A stretch of 64,000 nt of DNA from positions 3,100,001 to 3,164,000 of the forward strand of contig NZ_CP192738.1 of NCBI RefSeq assembly GCF_050749805.1. Reading direction: 5' to 3'. The position numbers and the translations under genes are program-made. Positions within the stretch are counted from its first letter, which is position 1; each line of letters opens with the position of its first letter. Positions 17,763-26,215 of the stretch are shown piece by piece. The DNA comes from Hahella sp018986435. GTDB lineage: Bacteria; Pseudomonadota; Gammaproteobacteria; Pseudomonadales; Oleiphilaceae. The notes below the pieces were generated by a model. It searched no databases. It worked only from the letters and a program-made list of their open reading frames with translations, and was not told the DNA's origin.

Positions 17763-17768
17763 TTCCAC

Positions 17769-18026
17769 ATGAACATTTCCAAGCCGGAACAACGGACGTT
17801 GCACGTCCTCGCCAAAGGCGGCCGCATCATATTCACACGTAATACCTCAGGTAAGGTGACATTCGTTGAATGCTACACCCGCGAGGGCTATGTGCTTGCC
17901 GACTGCACGTTGCCGGTTTTCACTAAACTCAAAAACAAACGCCTTATCCATTCAAAAAGCGGAAAGCCTTATCAAATTAATATGGCCGGGCTAAAAGCCG
18001 TACGTCCGCAATTGGATAACCAGTAA
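17769..18026 (+). CDS. topAI: TopAI / YjhX family topoisomerase I inhibitor toxin
   Basis: An 85-residue protein matching E. coli YjhX (TopAI, UPF0386) as I remember it. TLHVLAKGGRI, VECYTREGYVLADCTLPVF and QINMAGLKAVRPQLDNQ align throughout, at the same length. E. coli TopAI binds and inhibits DNA topoisomerase I and is toxic when over-produced. ATG 17769 is used rather than an upstream in-frame start because it gives the family length. Six bases separate the AGG ribosome binding site from it. The adjacent yjhQ is the cognate antitoxin. Expression is probably gated by the upstream leader structure. Confidence 0.88.
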   Translation: MNISKPEQRTLHVLAKGGRIIFTRNTSGKVTFVECYTREGYVLADCTLPVFTKLKNKRLIHSKSGKPYQINMAGLKAVRPQLDNQ

Positions 18027-18099
18027 AACTTCATTCCCTGGCGGCTGGCGACAGCTCGCCAGGGCTAGCCTTGTTTGGCAAGCAACAACGAGACAACAC

Positions 18100-18651
18100 A
18101 TGAATTTCCATATTCGCAATGAACAACCCGGCGACTTAGACGCGATCACCCGCGTCACCGAACAAGCGTTCCTGAACGCGCCTCATACCAGTCATACGGA
18201 GCACCATATCGTCAACGCGCTCAGGCAGCGTGGCAAGTTGACCATTTCACTGGTGGCGGAAGCGCAGGGCGAGCTGATCGGTCACATCGCTATTTCCCCG
18301 GTGGCTATCCAGGGCCATCACAGTTCTGGGCAAGCCGATGCCGCTAATATTCAAAACTGGTACGGCCTCGGCCCGGTTTCCGTACACCCGGATCGACAAG
18401 GCCAGGGCATTGGCTCCGCCCTTATCAGGGAAGCATTGAGCTGCCTGCAAGCGCATAACAACGCCGCTGGCTGTGTGCTCCTCGGTGAACCCGATTACTA
18501 CGGCCGTTTCGGCTTTAAACCTCATCCTGGTCTGGAGTTACCCGGCGTACCGCCGGAGTATTTTATGGCGCTGGGGTTTGGGGGAGAGACGCCAGTCGGC
18601 GTGGTGAAATATGATGAAGCGTTTGAGTTGGAGGCTAAAGCCTCCAACTGA
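18100..18651 (+). CDS. yjhQ: YjhQ-like GNAT acetyltransferase, probable antitoxin partner of TopAI
   Basis: A 183-residue GNAT protein with the acetyl-CoA loop motif VHPDRQGQGIGSALI (around residue 95) and a C-terminal GEPDYYGRFGFKPH typical of this subgroup. It follows topAI by 73 bases, the same order as yjhX-yjhQ in E. coli, where YjhQ suppresses TopAI toxicity. Length (183) is close to that of YjhQ. Whether it acts by acetylation or by direct binding is not readable here. The last coding bases form a perfect 10-bp hairpin. Confidence 0.85.
   Translation: MNFHIRNEQPGDLDAITRVTEQAFLNAPHTSHTEHHIVNALRQRGKLTISLVAEAQGELIGHIAISPVAIQGHHSSGQADAANIQNWYGLGPVSVHPDRQGQGIGSALIREALSCLQAHNNAAGCVLLGEPDYYGRFGFKPHPGLELPGVPPEYFMALGFGGETPVGVVKYDEAFELEAKASN
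18626..18649 (+). terminator. 10-bp hairpin overlapping the yjhQ stop codon
   Basis: A perfect stem, AGTTGGAGGC with GCCTCCAACT, and a 4-base loop TAAA, embedded in the last codons of yjhQ. No T-tract follows, so it may be a Rho-dependent end, a pause site or an mRNA-protecting structure. Confidence 0.45.
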
Positions 18652-18686
18652 AGACCTTCGCAAACGGCGACTTAAATAACGTGAAA

Positions 18687-18782
18687 CTTTCCCCCAAGCT
18701 TGATTCCGCTCTTGCTAATAAAGCCTCGGCGCATAAGTCGCTCCGGTTTTCTAAAGCTGAACGCTCAAGCATTGGGGGCAAG
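18687..18782. repeat. Imperfect inverted repeat between yjhQ and the protease gene
   Basis: The left arm CTTTCCCCCAAGCTTGA (18687-18703) is almost the reverse complement of the right arm TCAAGCATTGGGGGCAAG (18765-18782), with one mismatch and one bulge. The 61-base spacer has no gene. It could be a cruciform or large hairpin terminator, or the ends of a small relic element. Confidence 0.5.
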
Positions 18783-18799
18783 CTGTATCTGTCTAGATG

Positions 18800-20728
18800 C
18801 TACAGCTGTTTGACGACCAGCGCTTTCGCCGCCATAACAGCGGTGGGGCTCAAATTCCACAGCATGGGCGTGTCGAGCAGCTCAAGCTTTTTCACCTTCG
18901 GCGCGCCCTCGGGCGCCACCAGCGCTACCGCCCAAAACAGATAGCTGTCTTTACTGTTTTCATTCAGATAGTCGTCCTTCCACACAGAAGGTTGCCAATC
19001 CTTGCGGGCGCTTCCTTTTAACACTCGGTATGAGGTCGAGCCGTCTTCGTAGGTGACCTTGAGGGTGAAGTCACACCCCTGGCGTCGGCAGTAATCGGAG
19101 TATTTGGCTCTGGCTCCGCTTGAGATATCGGCGTTAATGCTGTTGAGGTCGTCCTGATCGATCGCGTCGACATACTCAATGGCGTTTCCTTTGTACCGGA
19201 TCGGGTTATAGAACTGCGACGCAGCGTCGGTCCCTGCGAGGCTGTACGTGACCATGATGAAGTCAGTGGTTTCATCAAACGACACGGGGAAGTGTTCCTT
19301 GATATGCCATCCCGCGTAGTGTTTGGTTTCTGGAACAAAGTCCGCCCAGTCGCCGTTATCGTCAAGCACCTGAAAGCCATTGTTGGTGGAATTCATCCTG
19401 GCGCGGTTACGCACCCAGCGCTGCATTTTTCCTGCATTAAAATCCGAGAATAACGGGAAGTCGGCATCGGGGTCTTTTTGCTCGTCCGCAGAGTGCATCG
19501 GGTCGAATCGATAGCAGCGTCCTTCCGCGTTTTTCTGGAAAACGCCACCGCCTCGTTCTCCACTGCAGACGAAGTAGCGGGAAGTAGGCGCGGTAAGGGG
19601 AGAGCGGAAATAGCCCTTGTATTGATCATACCCCCAGACTGAACCGCTTAAACTGCCCTCTGCATAGGGATAGTAGGGGCCATTCACGTCTTTGCTGCCG
19701 CTCAACGAGTGTGGAAGACCGATGGCGTGTCCGCCTTCGTGCCAAAGCAGTCCGAGAGAGGGGTAGCCCATAGACGCCCCGGAGCCGGTGTAAGCCACGC
19801 CGCCCAATCCACGGGTTTTAATCGGACCCGTTTTTGAGTGGTCGATGAGCATGGATGGGGCGAAGGTGATTTTGTTCAGCGCCATATCGCCCAGGGCGTA
19901 TTCGATGTGCCAGACCATATCCAGAATCGGCCTGGAATAGTCCGGGTCCGCCGCGGATTCCACTTTCTTCGCCGGAGCCGAGCCTGAAGGTGGCGCAATC
20001 AGATAGTCCGATTCAAACACTCCCAATGGATGGTTAACGATATGGGTCTTTGAAAAGGGCATTCCCGCAAAGCCCTGTCCGGCGGTGTCGGGGTCTGCGA
20101 ACATCACTTTCAGATCGTCGATTTTAAACGGGATATTGCTTTCATTGACGCCGTAGATCAGAAAGGGCAGTGATTGAATAGTGAGATCCAATTCAGGATG
20201 CATGGCGGGCGTGACGGTTTCCGATGCGCTCTTACCTTGCGCGACGACGCGGATATTCACGCCTTTAGACATGTCATCAGACGGAATCACCGCCGACCAG
20301 GCGTCATCCGAGTAGGGCAGATCGTCGCCTTCAGTGGGAGGGAGATCACTCGGCTTTGACAGGTTCAGGGAAGAAAGTAACTGATGGTTTTTATCATAAA
20401 CGCGCACTTCCGCAGCCTGCACGGCCTCGTCGAAGGTGGCCAATACCAGCGTGTCTCTTTTTTCGACCAATTGCAGCTCGCCGGATTCTTTAAGGTTCCA
20501 GCTCAGACCACTTGGAGGAATAACGTGAGACTGGGCGAACTCAACCGAACGCAGCGATGTCGGTTCCAGCGGGGCGTCATCATTGGATGAAGAATTATCG
20601 TCGGGCGCCACATCGCCGCTACTATCGCCGCTCGCTTGAGTCCCTTCCGATTTATTGTCGTTGTTCCCTCCACAGCCGGACAATTGCCCAGCTAATACTA
20701 ACAAAACCATGATCATAGATAGCTTCAT
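18800..20728 (-). CDS. M66-type zinc metalloprotease lipoprotein
   Basis: A 642-residue lipoprotein. A signal peptide with lipobox LSGC (Cys around residue 19) is followed by an Asn/Ser/Asp-rich linker. The extended zinc motif HEGGHAIGLPH lies around residue 332 (HExxHxxGxxH), as in the StcE/TagA mucin-degrading family. The ATG at 20728 is favoured over a GTG nine bases upstream because GAGG precedes it at good spacing. Several Cys in the C-terminal half suggest disulfides. It is likely anchored at the outer membrane and acts on glycoproteins outside the cell. A decayed AraC-type gene lies just upstream on the same strand. Confidence 0.78.
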   Translation of the reverse strand: MKLSMIMVLLVLAGQLSGCGGNNDNKSEGTQASGDSSGDVAPDDNSSSNDDAPLEPTSLRSVEFAQSHVIPPSGLSWNLKESGELQLVEKRDTLVLATFDEAVQAAEVRVYDKNHQLLSSLNLSKPSDLPPTEGDDLPYSDDAWSAVIPSDDMSKGVNIRVVAQGKSASETVTPAMHPELDLTIQSLPFLIYGVNESNIPFKIDDLKVMFADPDTAGQGFAGMPFSKTHIVNHPLGVFESDYLIAPPSGSAPAKKVESAADPDYSRPILDMVWHIEYALGDMALNKITFAPSMLIDHSKTGPIKTRGLGGVAYTGSGASMGYPSLGLLWHEGGHAIGLPHSLSGSKDVNGPYYPYAEGSLSGSVWGYDQYKGYFRSPLTAPTSRYFVCSGERGGGVFQKNAEGRCYRFDPMHSADEQKDPDADFPLFSDFNAGKMQRWVRNRARMNSTNNGFQVLDDNGDWADFVPETKHYAGWHIKEHFPVSFDETTDFIMVTYSLAGTDAASQFYNPIRYKGNAIEYVDAIDQDDLNSINADISSGARAKYSDYCRRQGCDFTLKVTYEDGSTSYRVLKGSARKDWQPSVWKDDYLNENSKDSYLFWAVALVAPEGAPKVKKLELLDTPMLWNLSPTAVMAAKALVVKQL

Positions 20729-20821
20729 AAAAAGCACCTCATCTATTTTCCAAATCAGTTGTTTGGCGGTGTAAGACCCCTCGACGGCGCCATCGCTGGC
20801 GTCAGTGCGAAGTCATCGAGT

Positions 20822-21088
20822 TTATTTTTCTTTGAATCGTCGGCGTGTTGACTGTGAAGGCGTCTGGCTATGCAGGGAGAACCGTTGTCGCGTATTCCTG
20901 ATAAATACTGGATCGACAGGCTCTCTGTGTCGGCGGTGTGGCGTCACTCCCTGATACTTTTCCAAACACTTCCTCGAAGCGCGGTAATAGGAAAATACAC
21001 TGCTCCACCCGATAGATGTGACGCCATCATCTGCATTAAGGAGTAGTTTATTGGTACAACGAAACCTTAAACCGGTAATCCATTGCAA
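20822..21088 (-). pseudogene. Remnant of an AraC-family regulator (C-terminal helix-turn-helix)
   Basis: An 88-codon frame whose middle reads like the second helix-turn-helix of AraC/XylS proteins: TGLRFRCTNKLLL, then DDGVTSIGWSSVFSYYRASRK and GVTPHRRHRE, the usual 'GF.S...F.R.FK...G.TP..YR' pattern. The sensor domain and first helix-turn-helix are missing and only non-coding sequence lies upstream. It is upstream of and co-oriented with the protease gene, so it may once have regulated it. The assignment rests on pattern recognition alone. Confidence 0.45.
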
Positions 21089-21119
21089 TGGAGTGACCCA
21101 TTAGCCGCTTAAACTAATC

Positions 21120-21543
21120 GTGATAAGTTTCACCTACAACCCTCAATCACAACAGATTCTCCCTGCCGTGACCCAGCCCGCAAAGTTGAAGAAAAGTGCG
21201 GGGCGATTTTGGTGCGTAGTGGTTTTTTGTATGGGAATCAGTGCACTAGGATGGGGCGTGGTGATCATCGCAAAGATGACTGCTGGGGGCGGTGGCTTCT
21301 GCTGTGTCATTTTTATCAGCCTTCGCCTTATCTGATGTTGTTTATTAGCTTGGAGCTATGCAAACGATGACCTTCCTGACAGAAGCACGTTGTCGGATTG
21401 GTTTTCCGCTAAGCTTAAATCAACAGCGAGTGAGCGCTTTACGTTCTTTTCCACAGGTGAAAAATGCCTGCTTTTCGAAGTTGAAGTCTCAAAAGTGGAG
21501 CGGGGATGTGCTAGCCCGATGAGTGAGAGAGGGGGGACATGTT
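21120..21543 (+). pseudogene. Possible nonsense-interrupted membrane-protein gene
   Basis: A GTG-initiated frame encodes 71 residues with one strong membrane segment (about 29-52) and stops at TGA (21333-21335). The same frame then stays open for about 67 more codons, to 21543, with a protein-like tail (SDWFSAKLKSTASERFTFF). Two open halves split by one stop suggest a decayed single gene. No family recognised. It overlaps the ribosome binding site and start of the next gene. The region between the AraC remnant and the reverse transcriptase appears to be decaying. Confidence 0.3.
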
Positions 21544-21883
21544 GAGGCAGCAGGAAATTCTGGCGCTTAAGCTCATTTTCCGAGGCGAAGATGATCTAAG
21601 CCAAGCAATCAGAGTGCGCATACATGAGGCAAAAAGCTTTAATTGGCAAGAAACAGGAGTTGGCTTTTACTCAACGATAAAATTGAAGCCGCCGCTTGCC
21701 AGGGCGCCCGACATACGCATGTGGGAATATAATTTTAGACACCCTGACTTTCCTCATGGAGGCTCATTTATGTGCTCTGTAATTAGTGATAATGAACTGG
21801 AATTGGAGGCTGTCGCATTGGGTGGCGCATGTTGGCCATATCCGACTGCCCCGGAGCAATTTAAAGAGCTGGGGATAGTTTGA
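21539..21883 (+). CDS. Hypothetical protein convergent with the reverse transcriptase
   Basis: A 114-residue soluble protein. A long purine stretch (GAGAGAGGGGGGAC) gives a very strong ribosome binding site before the ATG. No domain recognised; an aromatic-rich core (MWEYNFRHPDFPHGG) sits around residue 68. The size and neighbourhood resemble other small immunity-like genes in the window. It ends 25 bases before the convergent reverse transcriptase gene. Confidence 0.6.
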   Translation: MLRQQEILALKLIFRGEDDLSQAIRVRIHEAKSFNWQETGVGFYSTIKLKPPLARAPDIRMWEYNFRHPDFPHGGSFMCSVISDNELELEAVALGGACWPYPTAPEQFKELGIV

Positions 21884-21907
21884 AATTATATAACTATGTG
21901 AAAAGTA

Positions 21908-23593
21908 TTACTCGTAATCATAATCTCCTCTCGACAGTCTATATTGAATTACTTCTCCCCCAGACATACCAATCCCTCGTTTGACTGCAGCTTCTACTGT
22001 GCGGGGTTGCTCTGGGAGCCTTCGTGTTGCTCTTGGGCTAACTCCATATCTCGGTTTTTCAAGCTCTTTAAGGTAATTGATGAGCTGGGTGTGGTCAGGG
22101 CAGGTTTCTTGGGCTCTTTGGTATAGTCTATTTCTTAACCCTGTTTCAAGCTCTTGTATTGCTATGAGTATGGCGCGTTGAATTGGGTAGGAGCGTTGTA
22201 CGCTAAAGTGCTGTACGAAAAGCATTTCTCTCTGTTGATTGTTTGCATGCTTACCGTAGCAAACTATTGCTTGAGCTCCTTCAAGTTCTGAGATGGCAGA
22301 TGTTACTGTACTATATGCAAAATTATGTAAATCCTCAGGAATAGAAGGTCTTGCTATTAATAACTTCCATAAGTAAAACCGCTGCCAATTATACACGGAA
22401 GGGTCGTCTTTAAGTAAACGGCTGGCCATATCAAGCCAATCGCCTGATGGACTTGATTGAAGTATTTTTGTCCAATAATCACTTCGATTTGGGTGAGACT
22501 CCATTCGTGTAACGACAAATGGAACTAGCTGTGAAAGTACTTGGTCTTGAAACTCTTGATAGTCAGCTATTTGCAACGTGCGATTTGCATATGCCCGAAA
22601 TTTCCGGTCATCGCCAGATGGGGATGCATGTTGTTTTAGGCGATGAAGAACTTCTGGGATCGCACTGTTTATTTCTTCGCGGTCGCCTCGTGCTATTATA
22701 TCTTCGACTGAAGAAATATATGCGTCATCCTCGACATCAACTAACTCTTTGAACTCCTCGCTTTCCTTTAGATATATTTTTGTTTTATCACTGGCAAGGA
22801 ACATTCGATGGTGGGAAAGGGCCTCCTGTAAATCATGTAAAGCTCTTATGGCCTGCTTTTTATTTTTTGCACAAATTCGAATGTCATCTACCCAACGGAA
22901 GTATCTGTATCTTTTTTGTATTATTTCGTGATCTACGCCAGAAAGGAATAACGATCCAAAAAAACTACTAGCGTCAAGATTTTGAGGTATGCCGTAGCCA
23001 TCGGTACTCCACTGCCTTATTAGCGCTTCTAAAAAATCGACCATAATCCGATCATCTTCGCTCATGCCTGCACCGAGTAACGCTCTGATACGTACAGCAA
23101 GATCTTCTATGCGAATATGATCATAAAAGCTAGCGATGTCTGTTATTAATACAGCTCCCGTTTGTTCATCAAGGCAAGCTCTTCTAAAGTCGTTGTGGAA
23201 TTGCTTCCAACGATCAATTCTATTCCCAAATGGGTAGCAGTCAGGATCATCTGCGTCTAAGCGGTATGAATATACCTCTGGTGGTAAGTGATGGTCTAGC
23301 TTGGGTAAGAAATAGTGTAAAGCTGCTAAATAGAGCAGCCGATGAACTGGGTGGAGCCAAATTGCTTCTCTGACCATCCCGCTAGCTTTGGGGACAAAGT
23401 CTCTAAGGGAAGTCAGAGCATCAATTTGGAGTAGTCGGTGCTCTCGCTGGGCTAGATATTGTTCAAGATGACCTGCGACATCGGAAAAGTTTAGAGGATC
23501 AGGGAAAAAGTCATCATCACTGTCTCTGACTAACCATCTACCAGCTTTCGACAGCTGTAGTATGCGCTTGATATGTTGGTAGTTTATTGCCAT
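21908..23593 (-). CDS. Group-of-unknown-function reverse transcriptase, probable phage-defence protein
   Basis: A 561-residue protein. The N-terminal half carries reverse-transcriptase motifs: TDIASFYDHI with catalytic Asp152 (motif A), GIPQNLDASSFF at 201-212 (motif B) and FRWVDDIRI with Asp236-Asp237 (motif C). The usual Tyr of YxDD is Trp234. The C-terminal 300 residues are predicted helical and lack maturase or endonuclease motifs, as in abortive-infection and defence-associated RTs of the unknown groups. No msr/msd-like retron RNA or group II intron was recognised. GGAAATAAG precedes the ATG. It is free-standing in an accessory region, which supports a defence role. Subclass uncertain. 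Confidence 0.82.
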   Translation of the reverse strand: MAINYQHIKRILQLSKAGRWLVRDSDDDFFPDPLNFSDVAGHLEQYLAQREHRLLQIDALTSLRDFVPKASGMVREAIWLHPVHRLLYLAALHYFLPKLDHHLPPEVYSYRLDADDPDCYPFGNRIDRWKQFHNDFRRACLDEQTGAVLITDIASFYDHIRIEDLAVRIRALLGAGMSEDDRIMVDFLEALIRQWSTDGYGIPQNLDASSFFGSLFLSGVDHEIIQKRYRYFRWVDDIRICAKNKKQAIRALHDLQEALSHHRMFLASDKTKIYLKESEEFKELVDVEDDAYISSVEDIIARGDREEINSAIPEVLHRLKQHASPSGDDRKFRAYANRTLQIADYQEFQDQVLSQLVPFVVTRMESHPNRSDYWTKILQSSPSGDWLDMASRLLKDDPSVYNWQRFYLWKLLIARPSIPEDLHNFAYSTVTSAISELEGAQAIVCYGKHANNQQREMLFVQHFSVQRSYPIQRAILIAIQELETGLRNRLYQRAQETCPDHTQLINYLKELEKPRYGVSPRATRRLPEQPRTVEAAVKRGIGMSGGEVIQYRLSRGDYDYE

Positions 23594-23893
23594 CTTATTT
23601 CCTTAATGGCTTGTTTTATATTGGGTTTTATCCCTACATTGCCTATCCTAATTTTGCTATTCTTACGAGTGCTCCTCATTTCTTTAAAAGTAGAACCCGT
23701 ATATAAGCTTTTCAAGGCGGGTTTTGTAAATGGGTAGTAGCCTCGGGCTAATTAGTTATAACAATCAGGTTCATTGAGAAAGTGTCAGTATGATTCAGAA
23801 ATATCTGTGTGATATATAAAAACATTTGAAGAGATATCCTTTTCCTTAACTTAAGGTCAGGTCTTGGTAAATGTTACTAAATTGATATTCGAT

Positions 23894-23921
23894 CATAGTA
23901 AGCTCAATAATTTCTTAACTA
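23894..23921 (-). other. Junction remnant of a fifth copy of the immunity-gene unit
   Basis: Downstream of the last paralogue the bases repeat, almost exactly, those between the first and second paralogues (26188-26215). They include a start codon (23894-23896) in the position where the next gene would begin, but the frame behind it ends after 15 codons (MIEYQFSNIYQDLTLS). This looks like the edge of a duplicated segment. Confidence 0.6.
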
Positions 23922-24686
23922 TCAGGCTTTTCGAAGTGCGACCATCGACATAATGCGCTTGGCGTCTTCGTACATGCGTTGGTATCTCAGCTCTTTGTCG
24001 CCCACTTCGGAGGTCAAATGAAAATTGAATGTTAGGTAGTAACCAGCGCCCAATGGATAAGCCCAGTAGTAGTTCAGACCTCGGCCGACGCCTTCGCCGC
24101 GAATGCCGTAGTGCAGCCAGTCGATGCCGTTGATTTCTTGTCTGTAGTAGACTTCCGGCAGATGGGTGACTAACACGAGTTTCCCGAGTGGAATGTAACC
24201 TTGGGCGCTCATTTCCTCTGGGTGCTCAAATGCGTACCGCGCCTCCCAGTTGGCTCCGGGTTCTCCGTCTTTATTTTTCTCAGTTTCGTAGTAGTCCCAT
24301 AAATCCTTTTTCAGGTATGTCTCCAGGCTATCGAGGTCTCTCTCGGCAATTGGGGTGTGGGACTCTGCGCGGTTTACGTCAATCGTGAGGCTCATGTCAC
24401 CGAGCTTACCGGAATGGCCTTGTATGAACAGGCCTCTGTACGCCCACCATTCGAAACAGGCATGTACATACTCCCGATTGAACTCTTTCTCTAAGTTCGC
24501 CTTGAAAACATCCGGAGTGAGAAGAACTTGTGTAAGGTCAGGGTCTTTATGTTTGGCTAACCTCTGAACATTGCCCGGTAACTTGAACCTCAAGTGATAA
24601 TCGCCAATCTTGCATTCCTTGGCGGTAAGCTCAGAAAAATCTGGCCCTTTGCCCGTTAGGGCAGGCCTGAGTAATTGGTCGATCAT
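23922..24686 (-). CDS. Candidate immunity protein, paralogue 4 of 4
   Basis: A 254-residue protein without signal peptide. It shares with its three neighbours the N-terminal block LTGKGPDFSELTAKEC-IGDY and the aromatic segments CFEWWAYRGLFIQGH and YYWAYPL. From about residue 138 it is nearly identical to paralogue 1 (26216-26980), so the pair arose by recent duplication or gene conversion. It starts 2 bases after paralogue 3 ends. Position behind a lipase-like effector gene implies immunity. Family not named. Confidence 0.75.
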   Translation of the reverse strand: MIDQLLRPALTGKGPDFSELTAKECKIGDYHLRFKLPGNVQRLAKHKDPDLTQVLLTPDVFKANLEKEFNREYVHACFEWWAYRGLFIQGHSGKLGDMSLTIDVNRAESHTPIAERDLDSLETYLKKDLWDYYETEKNKDGEPGANWEARYAFEHPEEMSAQGYIPLGKLVLVTHLPEVYYRQEINGIDWLHYGIRGEGVGRGLNYYWAYPLGAGYYLTFNFHLTSEVGDKELRYQRMYEDAKRIMSMVALRKA

Positions 24687-24688
24687 AG

Positions 24689-25438
24689 TCAGCCCTTACG
24701 AAGTTCCATCATGGACATGATGCGTCTGGCGTCATCGCGCATTCGTTCGGACCGCATTGATCGGTTTCCTATTTCGAGCTGCATCCAGAAACTGATGGTG
24801 AGGTAGAAATCCTTGTTTAGGGGATAGGCCCAGTAGTAGGTATGGTGGTGTCCGGCCATGCCTTCCGAGTTGATGTGGTAGGAGAGCCAGTCTGCGCCAT
24901 GGATGCGTTCTTTGGTGTAGGGATCAGGTAGTTTCACCAGAAAGCCTGAGACAGGCGTATCGCCCATCAAAACCTTGTTGTTTTCGTAGTGCTGTCTGGC
25001 TCTCAGGTTAATGCCGTCGCCAGTTTCTTCTGTTTCGTAGTATGTCCAATACTCTTGTTTCAGATAGGACTCTAAACTATCGAGGTCGCCTTCTTTGATT
25101 GGCGAGTGGGGCATGGCGCGATTGACATCAATGTCCATACTCAAGTCGCCGAGTTTGCCAAGATGACCTTGAAGGAATACACCTCTATACGCCCACCACT
25201 CAAAATCCATTCGCACAAAAGTGCGATTAAACTTTTGCTCGTTTTCATAGGAGTTGAATAAGCCTGGCTGCAAATTGACTTGTCGAGGTCTGGCTTTTTT
25301 GGCTCTTCCTGTATCAATAACATTCCCCGGCAACTTATAGCGCAACCTATAGTCTCCAATACCGCATTCCTTGGTCGTCAGCTCAGCAAAATTCGGCCCT
25401 TTGCCTGTTAAGGCAGATTTGAGTAATTGGTCGATCAT
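24689..25438 (-). CDS. Candidate immunity protein, paralogue 3 of 4
   Basis: A 249-residue soluble paralogue. The first 100 residues differ from paralogue 2, but from the GDLDSLESYLKQEYWTYYETEE segment to the end (about residues 117-240) the two are nearly identical, including HHHTYYWAYPLNKDFYLT. Such mosaicism is typical of toxin-immunity arrays in which specificity segments diverge while the rest is homogenised. The ATG shares one base with the stop of paralogue 2. No signal peptide. Confidence 0.75.
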   Translation of the reverse strand: MIDQLLKSALTGKGPNFAELTTKECGIGDYRLRYKLPGNVIDTGRAKKARPRQVNLQPGLFNSYENEQKFNRTFVRMDFEWWAYRGVFLQGHLGKLGDLSMDIDVNRAMPHSPIKEGDLDSLESYLKQEYWTYYETEETGDGINLRARQHYENNKVLMGDTPVSGFLVKLPDPYTKERIHGADWLSYHINSEGMAGHHHTYYWAYPLNKDFYLTISFWMQLEIGNRSMRSERMRDDARRIMSMMELRKG

Positions 25439-26190
25439 TATGAGCTCTTGTAAAGTTCCATCATGGACATGATGCGTCTGGCGTCGTCGAGCAGGCGTTC
25501 CGACCGCTTTGCGTGATTTCCTATTTCGAGCTGCATCCAGAAACTGACGGTGAGGTAGAAATCCTTGTTTAGGGGATAGGCCCAGTAGTAGGTGTGGTGG
25601 TGTCCGGCCATGCCTTCCGAGTTGATGTGGTAGGAGAGCCAGTCGGCGCCATTGATGCGCTCTTTGGTGTAGGGATCAGGTAGTTTCACCAGAAAGCCGG
25701 AGACAGGCGTATCGCCAATCAAAACCTTGTTATTTTCGTAGTGCTGTCTGGCTCTCAGGTTTATGCCGCCGCCTGTTTCTTCCGTTTCGTAGTATGTCCA
25801 ATACTCTTGTTTCAGATAGGACTCTAAACTATCGAGGTCGCCCTCTGATAAGGGTGTATGAGGCTCTGCGCGATTAACATCCACATGCAAAGACATTCTT
25901 CCTAGTTGGCCAAAACTGCCTTGTAGGAAAAACCCGCGATAGGCCCACCACTCAAAACCCATTTGCACAAAGGTGCGGTTGAATTCTTTGTCGCACTCAT
26001 ACGTCGCAAACAGATCACTATTTAGATTCAAGTGCGAAGGATTGGGCTTCTTAGGTATGCCAATATCAATGGCGTTCCCTGGCAGTTGATACTTCAGCCG
26101 ATAGTCTCCGATGCTGCATTCCTTTGCAGTAAGCCTTGAAAAAGCAGGCCCTTTGCCCGTTAAAAGTCGCTTCAACAGCTGCTTGATCAT
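25438..26190 (-). CDS. Candidate immunity protein, paralogue 2 of 4
   Basis: A 250-residue soluble paralogue, sister to paralogue 3 in its C-terminal two-thirds and more divergent at the N terminus (LTGKGPAFSRLTAKECSIGDYRLKYQLPGN). It starts 25 bases after paralogue 1. It has no leader peptide, implying that it acts in the cytoplasm, which is relevant to where the presumed cognate effector works. Confidence 0.75.
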   Translation of the reverse strand: MIKQLLKRLLTGKGPAFSRLTAKECSIGDYRLKYQLPGNAIDIGIPKKPNPSHLNLNSDLFATYECDKEFNRTFVQMGFEWWAYRGFFLQGSFGQLGRMSLHVDVNRAEPHTPLSEGDLDSLESYLKQEYWTYYETEETGGGINLRARQHYENNKVLIGDTPVSGFLVKLPDPYTKERINGADWLSYHINSEGMAGHHHTYYWAYPLNKDFYLTVSFWMQLEIGNHAKRSERLLDDARRIMSMMELYKSS

Positions 26191-26215
26191 AGTAAGCCCA
26201 ATAATTTCTTAACTA

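Noticed and set aside
18681..18944. 87-codon frame after yjhQ
   Set aside because: Overlaps the 3' end of the protease gene in antisense and starts in the spacer carrying the inverted repeat; no coding signature.
21908..23593. Retron or group II intron
   Set aside because: No msr/msd-like inverted repeat structure, maturase X domain or intron boundaries were seen around the reverse transcriptase.
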